The notes beneath the pieces are model-generated. The model saw only the letters and a list, made by a program, of their open reading frames with translations. It was not told the origin of the DNA and searched no databases. The translations under genes were made by a program, and so were the position numbers. Positions 12,501 through 24,034 of a stretch of 64,000 bases of DNA are shown here, in pieces. The stretch's first letter is position 1. Each line of letters starts with the position of its first letter. This DNA comes from Oscheius onirici. Lineage: Eukaryota > Nematoda > Chromadorea > Rhabditida > Rhabditidae. The stretch is taken from contig OW051473.1 in assembly GCA_932521025.1 (NCBI GenBank), positions 11,408,001 to 11,472,000 of the forward strand, in the 5' to 3' direction.

Positions 12501-14117
12501 AGCTTTTGCAAGACGGCGGAAGTGCCCGAAAGGGGGTTCTCTCAGTCCCCTCTCTCGGACACGTCTGTCATAGAGTGGACATTGTCTGACTCCCTCCTAT
12601 TGAATCCTGGCTTTTTTGGCTCGATGCTTCCGCATCACGGAACGCTCTTGCCATGTCCAAAATTACTCCTCATTCAGAAATAGACAAGTGTTCTTTGATG
12701 TTTTTCGTCGCCTGCCAGCTGTGGGGAACAGACTAACACTTGTAGACGATCAGAAACTAGTTGGCAGCCCGCCACGCACTCGTAGTTCTTACCAAATTTC
12801 TTTCTCGGGGCATCTAATTTCCAAGAATCTCTCCTTCTTTTGCAATAAGTTGCATGGGTAGCGAGTATTAAGTAGGGCACGTTTTCAGAATCGTCTGAGG
12901 CTCTCTGACGTCAGGTCGAGAGAGAGAGAGGGGGTGAATAAGCGATTCCTGCGCTTGTGTGCCGGGGTCACGAAAATGAATTTCCATTCCTCCCCCGCCC
13001 CTCAGGGCCAAGCGGTTTACAGTCTGCATATGTATGACTGTGTGTGTCATGGTGACTGAACCGCCGCCACCCCATTCATCAAAGTTAATTTCGTTTTATT
13101 GCCTTCTGAGTCGTTTAGACCACCCCCGAACTTTTACGCGGGTACTTCAATTCTACTGCCACATTATCTTTATTTTTACCCAAACCTTTTTGTGCTTGCA
13201 ACCAGCTTCCCTCGCTTCGTATCTTAAGCTGCCTGACAGTCTTAAAAACACGGCGTCGTCACCCTGGCTTCCGGAGCCTCCTATACAAATTTTTGTTTCT
13301 TCCTTCGGGGGTAATTGGATGCGTCCCGGACATACTCATAGTAAGTAAAAAGTTTTGCCGTGATAAATTGGGTCTCTGAGGGGACTAAAGTTTACCAAAA
13401 TGTATGTGCCTGCATCAATTTTCCGAGGAGAGGAGAACGCGCACCTCACAGACTTTCTGTGCCCTCTTGATCTCCGGCAAACATCCATCTCTCCCGCTTT
13501 GTTTTTCATCTAAATTCTCATTTTGATGAGTTTTTCATTTGACGGGTTGATTATTTGTTGTTTTTGAAAACGATCACTCTCCCCTCTGGAAATGACATCA
13601 ACCGCCCCGAATCTTTCCAAACAGCCCCGGCTGTCAGTGACGATTAGTCCACACGACCGTATACATTTTTGAATATGCCTTTTGGCCGCATAGAAACGCC
13701 ACGACTGAAAGACTACTGATCTGTGAAACGCAAGTAAACATCACTCCGGGCCACCCTTAAAAAGGTGTTTGCGGGAGTAGCCATGATTTTATCACTCTCG
13801 CCCACAGCAGTATATCCTCGGGGCTGCCATGACCTCGTCAGGACGGAACCGTTCCACCCCCACTGATGTGCCCCCTGTGGAGGTCGGGAATTTACCTCAG
13901 CGTCCTCATCCATTCCGTGAGATGCGGAGTCCAGCTGCCGCCTGAAAAACTTCTTCCTCTTCCTCGCCCTCGTTGTACAGTTTCCAAAAAACGCCCCAGC
14001 TTACGTTATCACTGTTTTGACATAAGCTTTATTTTATTGGTTTACGGGGTTCAACCCATCAATTTATTGCTCGTGATCCCGCCCTTTGTTCCAAATCATA
14101 CCGGCTCTTCTTCCAGG
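9535..14117. other. 4.6 kb between the two PP1 genes; no gene recognised
   Basis: Many ORFs of 60-130 codons occur on both strands, none with a recognisable motif or consistent splice chain. A short GA run lies at 12919-12935. The two PP1 genes share a strand, but the distance argues against one operon. A TTCTTCCAG acceptor ends one base before the ATG at 14118, which suggests trans-splicing of the downstream gene. Confidence 0.4.
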
Positions 14118-16273
14118 ATGACCTCTCTCAGACGAAAGTCGGTGCACTATGGCGATCTCGACCTCACTCGCATAATCAATACTCTTGTACAGGTAGTTTC
14201 TATAAAAAACCGTTAAAAAATATATTCAGGCCAAGCCCTGGCAGAAAGGAATTGACATTACCGAAAACGAAATTCGCATGGTTTGCGTTCTTGCCCGTCA
14301 GATTTTCCTTCATCAACCGATGCTTCTGGAATTGGAGCCGCCTCTCAAGATTGCCGGTATGTTCTTTTTTCTCCTCAGGACGACCTAGATTGTCAAAATG
14401 ACTCTTATCTGTAGAGCTTATGACGTGGAGACCCGAATGAATCAACGGGGAATTTACTGATATGCGGTTGAGGGTGATGTGTGACACAAAAACACTTTTC
14501 AGGTGACATTCATGGTCAGTTCTCTGACCTCTTGCGGCTCTTTGGATTGAGCGGATTTCCTCCGGACAGCAACTACCTTTTCCTAGGCGACTATGTGGAT
14601 AGAGGACCGAAGAGTATCGAGGTACGCAAAAACTTTGTTTTACAGCTCAAAAGCTTGTGGCAGTGTATGGTGCCGCGGTGGCGCGCCATCTTTCATAAAA
14701 ACACAACTTCTTGCATTTATTAGACATGTCCTGCAAATGTTATTGGGGGCAATCCGTGACACATTTTGTTATGGCTAGGGCAAGGGAACATTTTCATCTC
14801 GCTTTCCATTAAATTGCCTATGGATCGCGAAGGGAACATGCCAGGCTGACTTTTGTGTTATTTCAGACAATCGTGCTGCTGCTGTGTTACAAGATTAAGT
14901 ATCCGCACAACTTTTTCCTTCTTCGCGGCAATCACGAAGTTGCCAATCTCAACCGAATATACGGATTCTACGATGAGTGTAAGTTTTGAATTTTTCAGCA
15001 AGTCCGACGTCAGATTTCTTCTGGGAATAGCAAACGCCTGCTACTTTTTTGTTCTCTTTCGTTCGAAGGTCAGCTGAGCAGTCATGCGAAAAATGCCACT
15101 ATAGAAAGTTTGTTAGCTTTTGGGAGAGAGCGTGTAGCAAACTGTACGCCATTGTTTTGCCATCCGCCAACAGCTTCACGTAACCGCCACTCTTGTTGAA
15201 GTGACGTAGACCAAAAGACGAGTGGTTCGGAGCGATGTTCTCTCTCGCCGCTCTCCAGTCGATGTTCAGTTAACAATGGGGGAGGCAAAGATGATTCCAC
15301 ATTTGGGACCAAATTTGCACAATTGTGTGTAGGGGTCAGTAAAAACATGTCACAAGTTTGTCTCTCCTCCGATGTTTATCCCAGAAATCGGATAGCGCGA
15401 AAACAGGGTTTGAGGCAAAAACTTTGCGCTCTCGGACCTATTGCACTCAAAGAGTAGGGGAAAGGAGCCCCGTTACGTCAAGCCCCCAAGTTTGTTTGAC
15501 CCTTCACACGAGATCCTCAAGTACTTTAAACCACTTTCAGGCAAACGAAGATACAGCGTAAAGCTATGGAAAACGTTTCAAGACGTCTTCAACTGCATGC
15601 CAGTAGCCGCTTTGATAGACAACAAGATTTTCTGCTGTCACGGTGGACTCTCCCCAACTCTCCGCTCACTGGACCAGCTCAAACGAATCCAGCGCCCTTG
15701 TGATGTCCAGGAGACTGGTAAGAGCTGCCCATCTACAGTAACCTGTACCAGAAAATTCAGGTCTCCTCTGTGACATTCTCTGGTCAGATCCGGACCCGAG
15801 TGTGGTCGGATGGGCTCCCAATGAGCGTGGCGTGTCTTATGTTTTCGGTGTAGATGTACTTACTCAGTTCTTACAAAAAATGGATCTCGATATTGTGGTT
15901 AGAGGACACCAGGCTCGTTTTTTTATATTTTAAGACAATAACACAGTCATTTAGGTAGTAGAAGATGGTTACGAGTTTTTCGGCAGACGCGGTCTCGTCA
16001 CAGTATTTTCGGCTCCAAACTACTGCGGGGAATTTGACAATGCTGGTGCCGTCATGAACGTGGACGAAAATTTGCTCTGCTCTTTCCAGGTAACAACTTT
16101 TTCCACGTGATTTATATTAAAATATTCAGATTATCAAGCCCCAGAGCAACACTCACGAGTCTAAGGAAAAGCAGTCGACGTTCGCTTCAGGCTTAGCCAG
16201 TCTGGTTGCGTTGAGGGATGCCAAAGCGCCGATCCCGCAGAGCCAGAAACGCTTCCGACGAGGCGTATTGTGA
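14118..16273 (+). CDS. Divergent PP1-like catalytic subunit
   Basis: Second PP1-family phosphatase, 346 aa. Eight exons: 14118-14192, 14230-14356, 14503-14621, 14867-14978, 15541-15717, 15761-15912, 15955-16089 and 16130-16273. Exons 3-7 have exactly the same lengths (119, 112, 177, 152, 135) and phases as the GSP-1-like gene upstream, so the two derive from a common intron-bearing ancestor. Catalytic motifs are intact: GDIHG (68-72), GDYVDRG, GNHE (128-131), CCHGGL, RGHQ and SAPNYCGEF. It differs by GNHEV for [16 protein letters not shown] for the usual [11 protein letters not shown], an RRKS motif near the N-terminus, and a distinct basic tail (QKRFRRGVL). Intron 6 starts with GC. Worms carry many fast-evolving PP1 paralogs, several of them sperm-enriched; that role here is only an inference. 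Confidence 0.9.
15913..15954 (+). other. GC-AG intron in the divergent PP1 gene
   Basis: Exon 6 ends CACCAG and the intron begins GCTCGT, ending ATTTAG after 42 nt. The position equals the CAG/gtaaaa junction of the upstream PP1 gene. Reading through gives a stop within six codons, and no GT in this stretch restores the frame, so a GC donor is required if the gene is expressed. Confidence 0.75.
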
Positions 16274-18231
16274 CAACTTTCTCTCTTTGTGTTTGTAACA
16301 AAGCTTTTGTGCATATTTGAGCTATTCGGGTCAAATGAATTTTGAATTTTTTTTTAAAGTTTGAAAGAGGCAGGATGGGCAAACGAAGGAAACTCTTCTA
16401 GGGAGTCTCCTGCTCATCTATCTTTACGAGCTTCACATTGATTCCTCGATAAGGCGTGGTGACTGCATCGACGGCGTAGTAGGAGGTGTACCTTCTTCCT
16501 CAAAACTTTGGCAACCTTCAAGTATGTGGTCAGTCTATTCCTAGTTCATTCTAAGCGTTTCTTTTGTACTAGCTACCGTATTCTACACCTCACTTATCTC
16601 TTGCTATTTTTGGATCGCTACTTCAAAGTACAAGCTACTTTTCCAAACTCCAGCTTCTCAAATTTTCTTATTTTCGTTACAACCTTAGTTTTATGGTCAA
16701 GTTTCCTAGGCACATCCAGTTTTTGTTAGTTTTTTTGGACATTTCAGCTCAGCTTTCGGGGCTTTCCCTTTCTAGTTAAACGAGGCATAACTCCATCGCA
16801 TAAGATTTTTATTTTCAGTGACATTTCCAGTGGGTTTTTTTGCCAAGAGTTGACATCTCGACAGAACATACTTCCACAATTCTCTGCTCTGTAGAATTTT
16901 GTAGACTTCTTTCTCTTTTTTTCATACTATAAATATACCAATTTCTGCCACATTTTGAACATTTGTTTTTTTCCGGTAACTTTCTTTCTCGCCTTATTCG
17001 ACTTGAAATTCAACTTTTACATTCTTCGGAAGTTTTGCTTCTTATCTCCAGTTGTCCTTTTTCTCTTTCTGAGTCAATCGAATCTTTTCCCGACTGGACA
17101 TTCCTTCATTTTATGACTTTCCTCACTACGTTTCTCCGATCAAAATCCCCTCACGTCATTCACAATCGACTAGCTCTCCTGACCAATCGTCAGGCTGCTG
17201 TACACACGAATAATATTCAATAGAGATTGATCTTGCGCCAACTGACTTTGTCGTCTGCAATGGAGAGGGGTCTGGAACATTCCAGAAGACTGAAATAACT
17301 CTAGAGACATCAACAGACAAAGACAGCTGCTATGTTCTATGTCGTTGCTCTCCAGGAGCCTCTACAAGTGCTATTTGTTAGCTCACTAAATCGCGTCAAG
17401 GGGCTTGTTGTGGTCTAGACAATCATCAAAACAATGATAAAACAACATGACCTCCAGCAGCAATCGGGTTGAGCTAGAGGAGAGGCGCGCAATCGTCTTA
17501 CATGGCTGACTGCAGTGCTACTTTGTCTGATAAGCACAGTGCTGCCGCTGCTGCCATGTCGGACAGCCACTCCGACGATTGGCAAGTCGTTAATTTGACA
17601 TTATACCGCTTATCGGGAAGAGCAATTACTAGGCTACTGATTGGAAAATTCTCCGAAAAGGGGACCAACTAGCGTAAGAACATATTTTGGTAGTCTTGCT
17701 CGAGTTTCTTTTTGAATTTTCTAAAGTTGCTAGTTTAACGAGCACTATTAATTATTTTCAAATTTGTGAAGAAATCTTATTGTATTAAGCCCATTTCTGT
17801 TCTGACCATATCCAAAATGTTAGTTTTTATTTGCCCACGCACCTCTGTTTAAGATGTTACAACCTTCAGCTGTTTCACACCGAGAATCTTAATACTTAAA
17901 GCAAATCAACCATGTTAAACTAAAAATAGTTTCTAGGCCTCTTTTTGTTTTTCGACATTTCCATCTATTTCCAGATAGTTTTGGTTACAAACTTTTGAGA
18001 ATTTCCGTCATTTCAAATATTTCGAGCACGTTTGATTTTCAACTGTAAGTCAAGCTCTTTTAAAAAGCTATGTAAGGCCGTGTGCCAGCTAATCGAGTCT
18101 TGGTCGTGGCAAAAGATTAGTGGTCTCGCCTCCGGGCGCTACCGGCACACTACTTTAAATGATAAAAAATAAAACTTTGCTGATATTAGGGGCCAAGAAA
18201 AGGCAACTATTATTTTAAGACAAGCTTTCAG
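16274..18231. other. Intergenic; unresolved 5' part of the SLC22 gene
   Basis: T-rich 3' flank of the second PP1 gene followed by upstream sequence of the transporter. The first transporter exon with its start codon must lie here, because the exon at 18232 begins in mid-codon, but I could not place it. An ATG near 17555 opens a short acidic peptide without a fitting donor. Confidence 0.35.
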
Positions 18232-21200
18232 GAGGCCTGCCTATCGTCGAAAAGACAGGAACAATGTCGTCTTCTACTCACATTTTGAGGAGGTTTTGCA
18301 GGTAAACTACCTGTAAACTTTCGGTTAATACTTCTTCAGAAAATTAACCCCTTTGGACCATATCAAATATTTGCCTTTATTGTAATTTTATATGCTTCCA
18401 TCGAATGGGCAGGTCAGTTTTTTAGAACTAAATACGGATGTTCCGCTCTCCATCAATGAAATGATTTACAACCAGGGGCCCAACAGGAGTCCGTGTCCTG
18501 CTATCAAGCACCAGATAGCTGGAAGTGCGTAGATATGTCGCATTGCGACGAACTTCAGCACCGGGCTTAAAATGAAACGAAAAGAAAAACCCTTTAAGTT
18601 GTGGTTAAAACTAGTAAAGTTGAGTAAAATTGCTTTTCCGGAATTTTTCTTTTGTAAGATCGCTGTTAAGTTAAAGGTACTTGTCGTCTGGCATTGACAG
18701 ATACTTTTGGTCATAACTTTTTTGTCTTTCAACCAAATCAGGTTTTCTTTTTTTTTGAAAAAAAGGGCTAAGTTAGCTCTATTTGATGGTGTATAAAGCT
18801 CAGAAACCTCAGTTAAAAATTTTCGAGCACCACTCCAAAAGCTGAAATTTAGATCGATAGTTTTTTCAGCTCTGGCGTCACAGAGCATATTCAGGAAACT
18901 ACCAACGTAGTTTCCGGTAACAAATAAGGTAGCCAGCCGAGAGCCGAGTCCTCAGAAATTTTTTCTCGCTGAGCTACAGATGGTCAAAGTTGTCAAAGTG
19001 GCCAACTTCAGACACTTGCACAGCCCCAACTCAATGGTTTTAAAGAAATCGCCCAGTTGCATTTGTAAGAGCTCAATCTGGGCTACAAAATCCTGTATAT
19101 GACAAGGAAGTCACAATGGAAAATTTTCGAGATATGCGCCTCCGAAGTTTGAGTGGCTACGGCGCGGTCAACCCAAGATGAGGGTATCATGGGTCAAAAA
19201 ATATACTTGCTCCGTTTAGCATCATTTTACTTTCTTAGGCCTTTTTATTGACTTCTGGCACAAAAAACGGGGCGATTTCTTTAAAACCATTGAGTTGGGG
19301 CTGTGCAAGTGTCTGAAGTTGGCCACTTTGACAACTTTGACCATCTGTAGCTCAGCGAGAAAAAATTTCTGAGGACTCGGCTCTCGGCTGACTACCTTAT
19401 TTGTTACCGGAAACGAAACTACGTTGGTAGTTTCCTGAGATATGCTCTGTGACGCCAGAGCTGAAAAAACTATCGATCTAAATTTCAGCTTTTGGGGTGG
19501 TGCTCGAAAATTTTCAGCTGAGGTTTCTGAGCTTTATACACCATCAAATAGAGCTAACTTAGCCTTTTTTTCTAAAAAAAAGAAAACCTGATTTGGTTGA
19601 AAGACAAAAAAGTTATGACCAAAAGTATCGATACTTATGCTCCTTCCTGATAATACCTGCTTCCATGAAAGAATAGATAACGGAATACAACTAGAAACCT
19701 CACAATTAGGCTAACGCTTTCCTATCAAAGCCTGGTCCCTCAGGAAGGCTATCCTAGCTCTGTGTTTCTTCAGAACTTTGGGTTGAGTCAGAAAAATACT
19801 TTACTCACTTTAATTTAGCTAGACCTTGAACTTAAACTAGCAATCATTGACACACGTACAAATAATTGAACCAAATCACTCATAGAAGCGAGATGGCGCA
19901 ATGGCAGGTGGCGCCGCGTCAGTCTAAAGGGTCCCAAGTTCAAAACCCCGCTTCGGCCCAACCAAGGCTTTCATCCTTCCGAGGTCGGTAAATTGGTAGT
20001 AGCTTGCTACGGAGTAAAGGCGTTCTCAGAAAAGTCGAGGCAGCTTTGGAACGGTAATGCCTACCGCAACCAGGCCACTCAGGAAGCACCCGCAGCCCAT
20101 GAGTCTCTTCGGAACTCAGGTTTGAGTCGGGAAGAAACTTAACTTTACTCATATGAACTACCATAGAGAACCAGCTAGAAGTTTGAGCTCACACTCTTTA
20201 GGAAAGCGCAGAATTTTTGTTTAACCGATAAACTGTGACCCTTAGTCACTAAAACCTCAGATATGTAACCAGTTAACATTTTAATTTGCTTGAGAAACCG
20301 GGAAGATTTCTTTCAGGCAACACGACATTTATGGATGTATTGGGTCAATTAGAGCCTGACTGGAACTGCACACGACCTGACGGCACCTATCAACGAAGTT
20401 TAAACGATTTGTATCAGTAGTTCACATCTATTTTCAGTCGACGCACCGACAGATGATGACACTGGCGCTAAATGCAACTATATCAATACCATTTGTGCCA
20501 ATTTCACAGCTATCGTATGTTTTCTTTCGTTCTTCTTATATGGTTGTTTAGAAAGGCTCCGTCGAGTTTAGATCAGTAGTCGCTGATTTTAAACTCGTCT
20601 GTAACCAGAAGGACAAAGTTAGGTGGATTCAACTTATCATGGCTATCGGATCTGTACGTTTCTATAAAAAGTCAACGTTGAATCCTTTCAGCTTGTCGGC
20701 TCAGTAGTTGGCGGTCATCTAGGCGACTTTTTCGGAAGAAAGCACATGTTTTTTGGTGCCCAGCTTCTAATTATCATAACTTCTATTATGTGTACGGCTT
20801 CCCAGGACTGGATTGCTTTTGCTACTATTCAAGCCGTTAATTGTTTCCTATACGGAATTATTGAGGTTATAAAAATTTTCACTTAAGATTATGCTGTTTA
20901 AGGTAACAACCCTGACCATGATGATGGAGTACACGAACAACAAATTCCGAGTAGTCATGGCTTCTGCCTTCCAGTGGCCCATCGCTTACATGGTCATTGC
21001 TTTAATCGCCTTCTTGACCAAGGTATGCTTTTTAAAAGCCAGTTAACCAGTACTAGGACTGGCAAAACTACTTCGTCTTTCTGAACCTGGTCTCTTCACC
21101 CTTAACCATCGCTTTCATGCTGTTTCTTGAATCGCCTAGATGGCTAATCGCCGATGGACAACTTGAAAAGGCTTGCAATGTGTTAAACGACATTGCTCAC

Positions 21201-22597
21201 GAGAGATGGAATGATACCAAGACGCGATTTGCCACCCATGACATTTCGTCGATTCATAAAGATGACAAGAAGAGATTCTACAACTTTTACCACCTTTTCA
21301 GGTTAGTTTTCCTTGTTGTTAATACAATTTTATAGTTCTTCCCGTCTCGCCAAACAGTCGATCATGCAGATTGTTTCCATGTTAACATACGCTCTCGTCT
21401 CAAACACGTACCTGTATACTGTCAGTGGAATGCATGGTAAGAATATTTTTAACAAAAAACGAATTTTTAGACAACGCCATCATGTTCACCTTCCTTGACG
21501 GTGTCTTCCGTCTCTTCACGCCAATCATCATTGTTTTCTTGGATTTGGCTGTGCCAGCCTTCGGCCGAAAAGTTCAGTTCATTGGATCAGTCACCCTCGA
21601 AATTATTCTTCTTGGAGTATGTATCTTGTTAGTTTGTCTAGGGAATGGTATCGGATCTCAAGGTACTCTCACTTTTTTAAAGTTTTTACAAAAAGTTACA
21701 GCTGTCACAATCCTGGTCATCATCACAACTATGATCAATGATTGCGTCTTCTGGATTAACATTGTCCAAATTACCACTCAACGCTATCCTACAGTAATCC
21801 GTTGTGTTGCTTTTGGATGTCTTCACTCTGTCAAGTGAGTCTTGCTTTGTCTCTTAATACCGTTCCATTTAAGACACATCGGTACAATCATTGGAATTTT
21901 CCTTCTCCGGCCACTCTTGGACTCTAGCTTCCCAGCTGGGGCCTTCATTGTACCCGAAGCTATGTTGATAATCACGCTTGTCCTTGGATTCTTCCTTCAG
22001 CCAGAAACTAAGGGGAAAGCTCTTATGGACCAGATGGTAGAAGCCAATTATGGACGTCTTGAGAACGAACTGCCTAGAGCTCTTATCAGGTCAGCGCTTA
22101 CAGTTTTTTGCCAAAAACGTAGCTGGTTGCAGATTAGCAGCAGGTCACAAGGTAGCTCAAGTTGAGATCAGAAAGCAGCTTAAAGCTGATATGGAAGCTG
22201 CGGAGACGGCTGTCAGAAAGGGACGAACAGTAAACAATCCATGGAAGTTTAAGGTGCCCCATATTTAATTTCAAACCAGCTGAGGATTTTAAGGGAGAAG
22301 GCGAGGAGGAAGAAGAAGAGCACCATCTTGAAAATGGACCCACAGCTGAGATAGTTCCTGTTCTTGCTCCTGTGACTCAGCAGGCGGAAGCTGCTCAGAT
22401 TGAAAGAGCAACTCACGAACACGACGAAATGGAGAATATTGAACTGTTAGTTGACAGCTAAACTTAAAGAACCCAATTTCAGAGACACGTACCACAATGG
22501 AGGATATGCTCCCGACTCGGAAGAAGAAGAACTGACGCGGGGAACGCGTTCTTCTACGGTTCAATCGTCAGACTCAGACGACTATAGTAGGCTATAA
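18232..22597 (+). CDS. SLC22-like (organic ion) transporter, MFS
   Basis: Major-facilitator transporter of the SLC22 type, about 660 aa recognised, 5' end missing. Exons: 18232-18301, 18340-18412, 20317-20416 (end uncertain), 20438-20514, 20552-20653, 20692-20865, 20903-21022, 21057-21301, 21336-21436, 21471-21662, 21702-21834, 21874-22089, 22133-22253, 22294-22445 and 22483-22597. Signatures: NPFGPYQIF before TM1, a large first extracellular loop with Cys and N-glycosylation sites, VADFKLVC, the MFS motif GHLGDFFGRK, LESPRWLI after TM6, and QPETKGK near the C-terminus. The tail is acidic and unusually long. Such proteins move organic cations, anions or carnitine across the plasma membrane; the substrate here is unknown. 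The join between 20416 and 20438 is one base out of phase with canonical sites. The 1.9 kb intron carries a fold-back element and SINE sequence. Confidence 0.85.
18700..19629. mobile_element. Fold-back element 1 (long inverted repeat)
   Basis: Arm 18700-19054 is repeated inverted at 19270-19629, near-identical over about 355 bases with a few substitutions and indels, around a 215-bp unique spacer. Outer ends read GATACTTTTGGTCATAAC and its complement; inner ends meet GGGCGATTTC. No transposase ORF is present. It sits in an intron of the SLC22-like gene, so the transcript could form a very long hairpin. Probably a non-autonomous DNA element (MITE or fold-back type). Confidence 0.85.
19727..20200 (+). 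mobile_element. tRNA-derived SINE, one full and one partial copy
   Basis: From 19888 a tRNA-like head begins GCGAGATGGCGCAATGG. The A-box position TGGCGCAATGG fits TRGYNNARNGG with one mismatch, and a B-box-like AAGTTCAAAACCC follows. A shared non-tRNA body comes next (TAAATTGGTAGTAGC near 19990). The 3' tail (CTCAGGAAG ... TTTGAGTCGGGAAG) also occurs diverged at 19740-19790, so a truncated older copy lies directly upstream. Same family as 53194-53395 and 38441-38502. Not a functional tRNA: no closed acceptor stem. Confidence 0.65.
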
Positions 22598-22624
22598 AGG
22601 AAGAGAGTGTATATATTGTTTTAT

Positions 22625-22630
22625 AATAAA
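22625..22630 (+). terminator. Poly(A) signal of the SLC22-like gene
   Basis: AATAAA 27 bases after the TAA stop at 22595-22597. Confidence 0.6.
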
Positions 22631-22759
22631 GTATTTGATTAGAAAGTTTGTAGCCGAGTGCTATAACTTTGACTTGAACATCTCAAAGTCGCGAAGCCAA
22701 TGGAGCTCCTTCTTTCGTGAAAATGTTGGAGGAAAGTGTGATATCCATTGACTCTGGTG

Positions 22760-22985
22760 ATTCGCAGACATGACCGGGCTGGAACGATCTCAGAAAAGTA
22801 GGTCATGAATGGTTTGATAGACAAATGAGCAGGGACCTATACAGCTTTTGGTACATGGGTTCGTGTCTGAATTGCTGTCAGCTCAGGCTCTTTTTGGAGC
22901 AGCTACTGGTCCAGATGGAACTGTGTACTAGCTGCAGTTTCAGAGTAAATTCGGTGAACGAACGTTGGCGCTTATGGCAACACAA
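22760..22985 (+). repeat. Dispersed repeat, copy 1
   Basis: Diverged but collinear with 30815-31005. Shared stretches include AGTAGGTCATGAATGGTTTG against GAAGGTCACGAATGGTCTGG, then a block ending in ACTGGTCCAGATGGAACT against ACTGGTCTATTTGAACCT. No coding capacity seen. Both copies flank members of the F-box-like cluster. Confidence 0.5.
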
Positions 22986-23184
22986 CCGAAGTTGAATTCT
23001 TTTCAGTAGCTTTTGGACTGTACATTACATTCTGATACATGGCAAAACTCTTTTTTGCATATAGAGTTCATTTCTCCGCTGTTTACAGCATGATGTGACA
23101 GTCTGTTGCTCCGTGGTCCGCCACTGACCCACTTTTCCGGGTATATTATCGATTGCGCGGTCCGAATACGGCTCGTGACAAAAA

Positions 23185-24034
23185 ATGAAGCTCAACAATA
23201 ATCCTACTGAATTAAATAGACTGTTCATCGCAAAGGTAAACATTACAAGAATCAACTTGTATTTTTGTTTCAGGCCAGTCCCGTAGCCATTTCCCGTCTT
23301 GCCAGATCGCAAAAGTCACTTCGAAATCTGGTGGAGAGCCACATTGATCGGAACGGCCTTTATTTACCAGACCATCGGATGACAGTTATAGTTGGTGGAA
23401 GCATAGTGAGAACAGATTGAAGCTTGTAAAAGTATATATTTTTAGATGGGAGTACGGATGCATGTTCATTCAGTTTTACAAGATGGTCCCGGAAACAGTT
23501 TTACTGCTATTTTGCGTATATTGAATTTTCAGATAGAAGATAACTTTACGGCCACATTCGGCATAGTTATGGGCAAAGCCAAGTTTGGAGAACTGCATCT
23601 ATCTATTTTCTTAGCGGATATGAATACTTGGCGTTTTCTTTCTTGGCTTTGTGATCAGCCAGCAACTTTTGAGAGAGTCACCTGCTCATTTAATCGTCTC
23701 ACCGAAGACAGTTTCGAATGGATCATCACCAAGGCTGAAGAACTAACCGAAAAGTACCAGCCGAAAAAATTGAAGCTGATATACGCTTATCGAACTTAAA
23801 GAAAACAGCAAATTGGATCAAGTAATTTCTTTTTCTCATTATTCTGCCTGGATTTTTACCAATCTCGAAACTCTGTTGCCTACACTTTGTGTAAACCAGA
23901 GAGTCTTACAAAATCTTAAGTTCAAACCTTATTATATGGGTAACTGGATCTTTAGTTTCTTGCTACGCATGGATATACTATTGCGAGTTAAAGCCGTCGT
24001 GAGAAACATTCAAACAACTTCCAGTCTCTTGTAG
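23185..24034 (+). pseudogene. F-box-like family member A, truncated
   Basis: First of a local family. Exons 23185-23235, 23274-23405 and 23446-23799 join in phase to 178 aa ending in TAA. The N-terminus (NNPTELNRLFIAK, then ASPVAISRLARSQK and NLVESHIDRNGLYLP) has the shape of an F-box helix pair. The middle (GKAKFGELHLSI...LSWLCDQPATFERV) aligns with family member B at 24985. B continues for about 170 more residues; here the frame stops and only decayed pieces of that part remain (LRMDILLRVKAVV near 23967). It may be a short working gene or a pseudogene; I favour truncation. Confidence 0.55.

Noticed and set aside
7414-16273. The two PP1 genes as an operon
   Set aside because: They are 4.9 kb apart with a poly(A) signal between them, far beyond normal worm operon spacing.
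18466-18888. 140-codon minus-strand ORF
   Set aside because: Largely inside the left arm of fold-back element 1; no similarity to known proteins.
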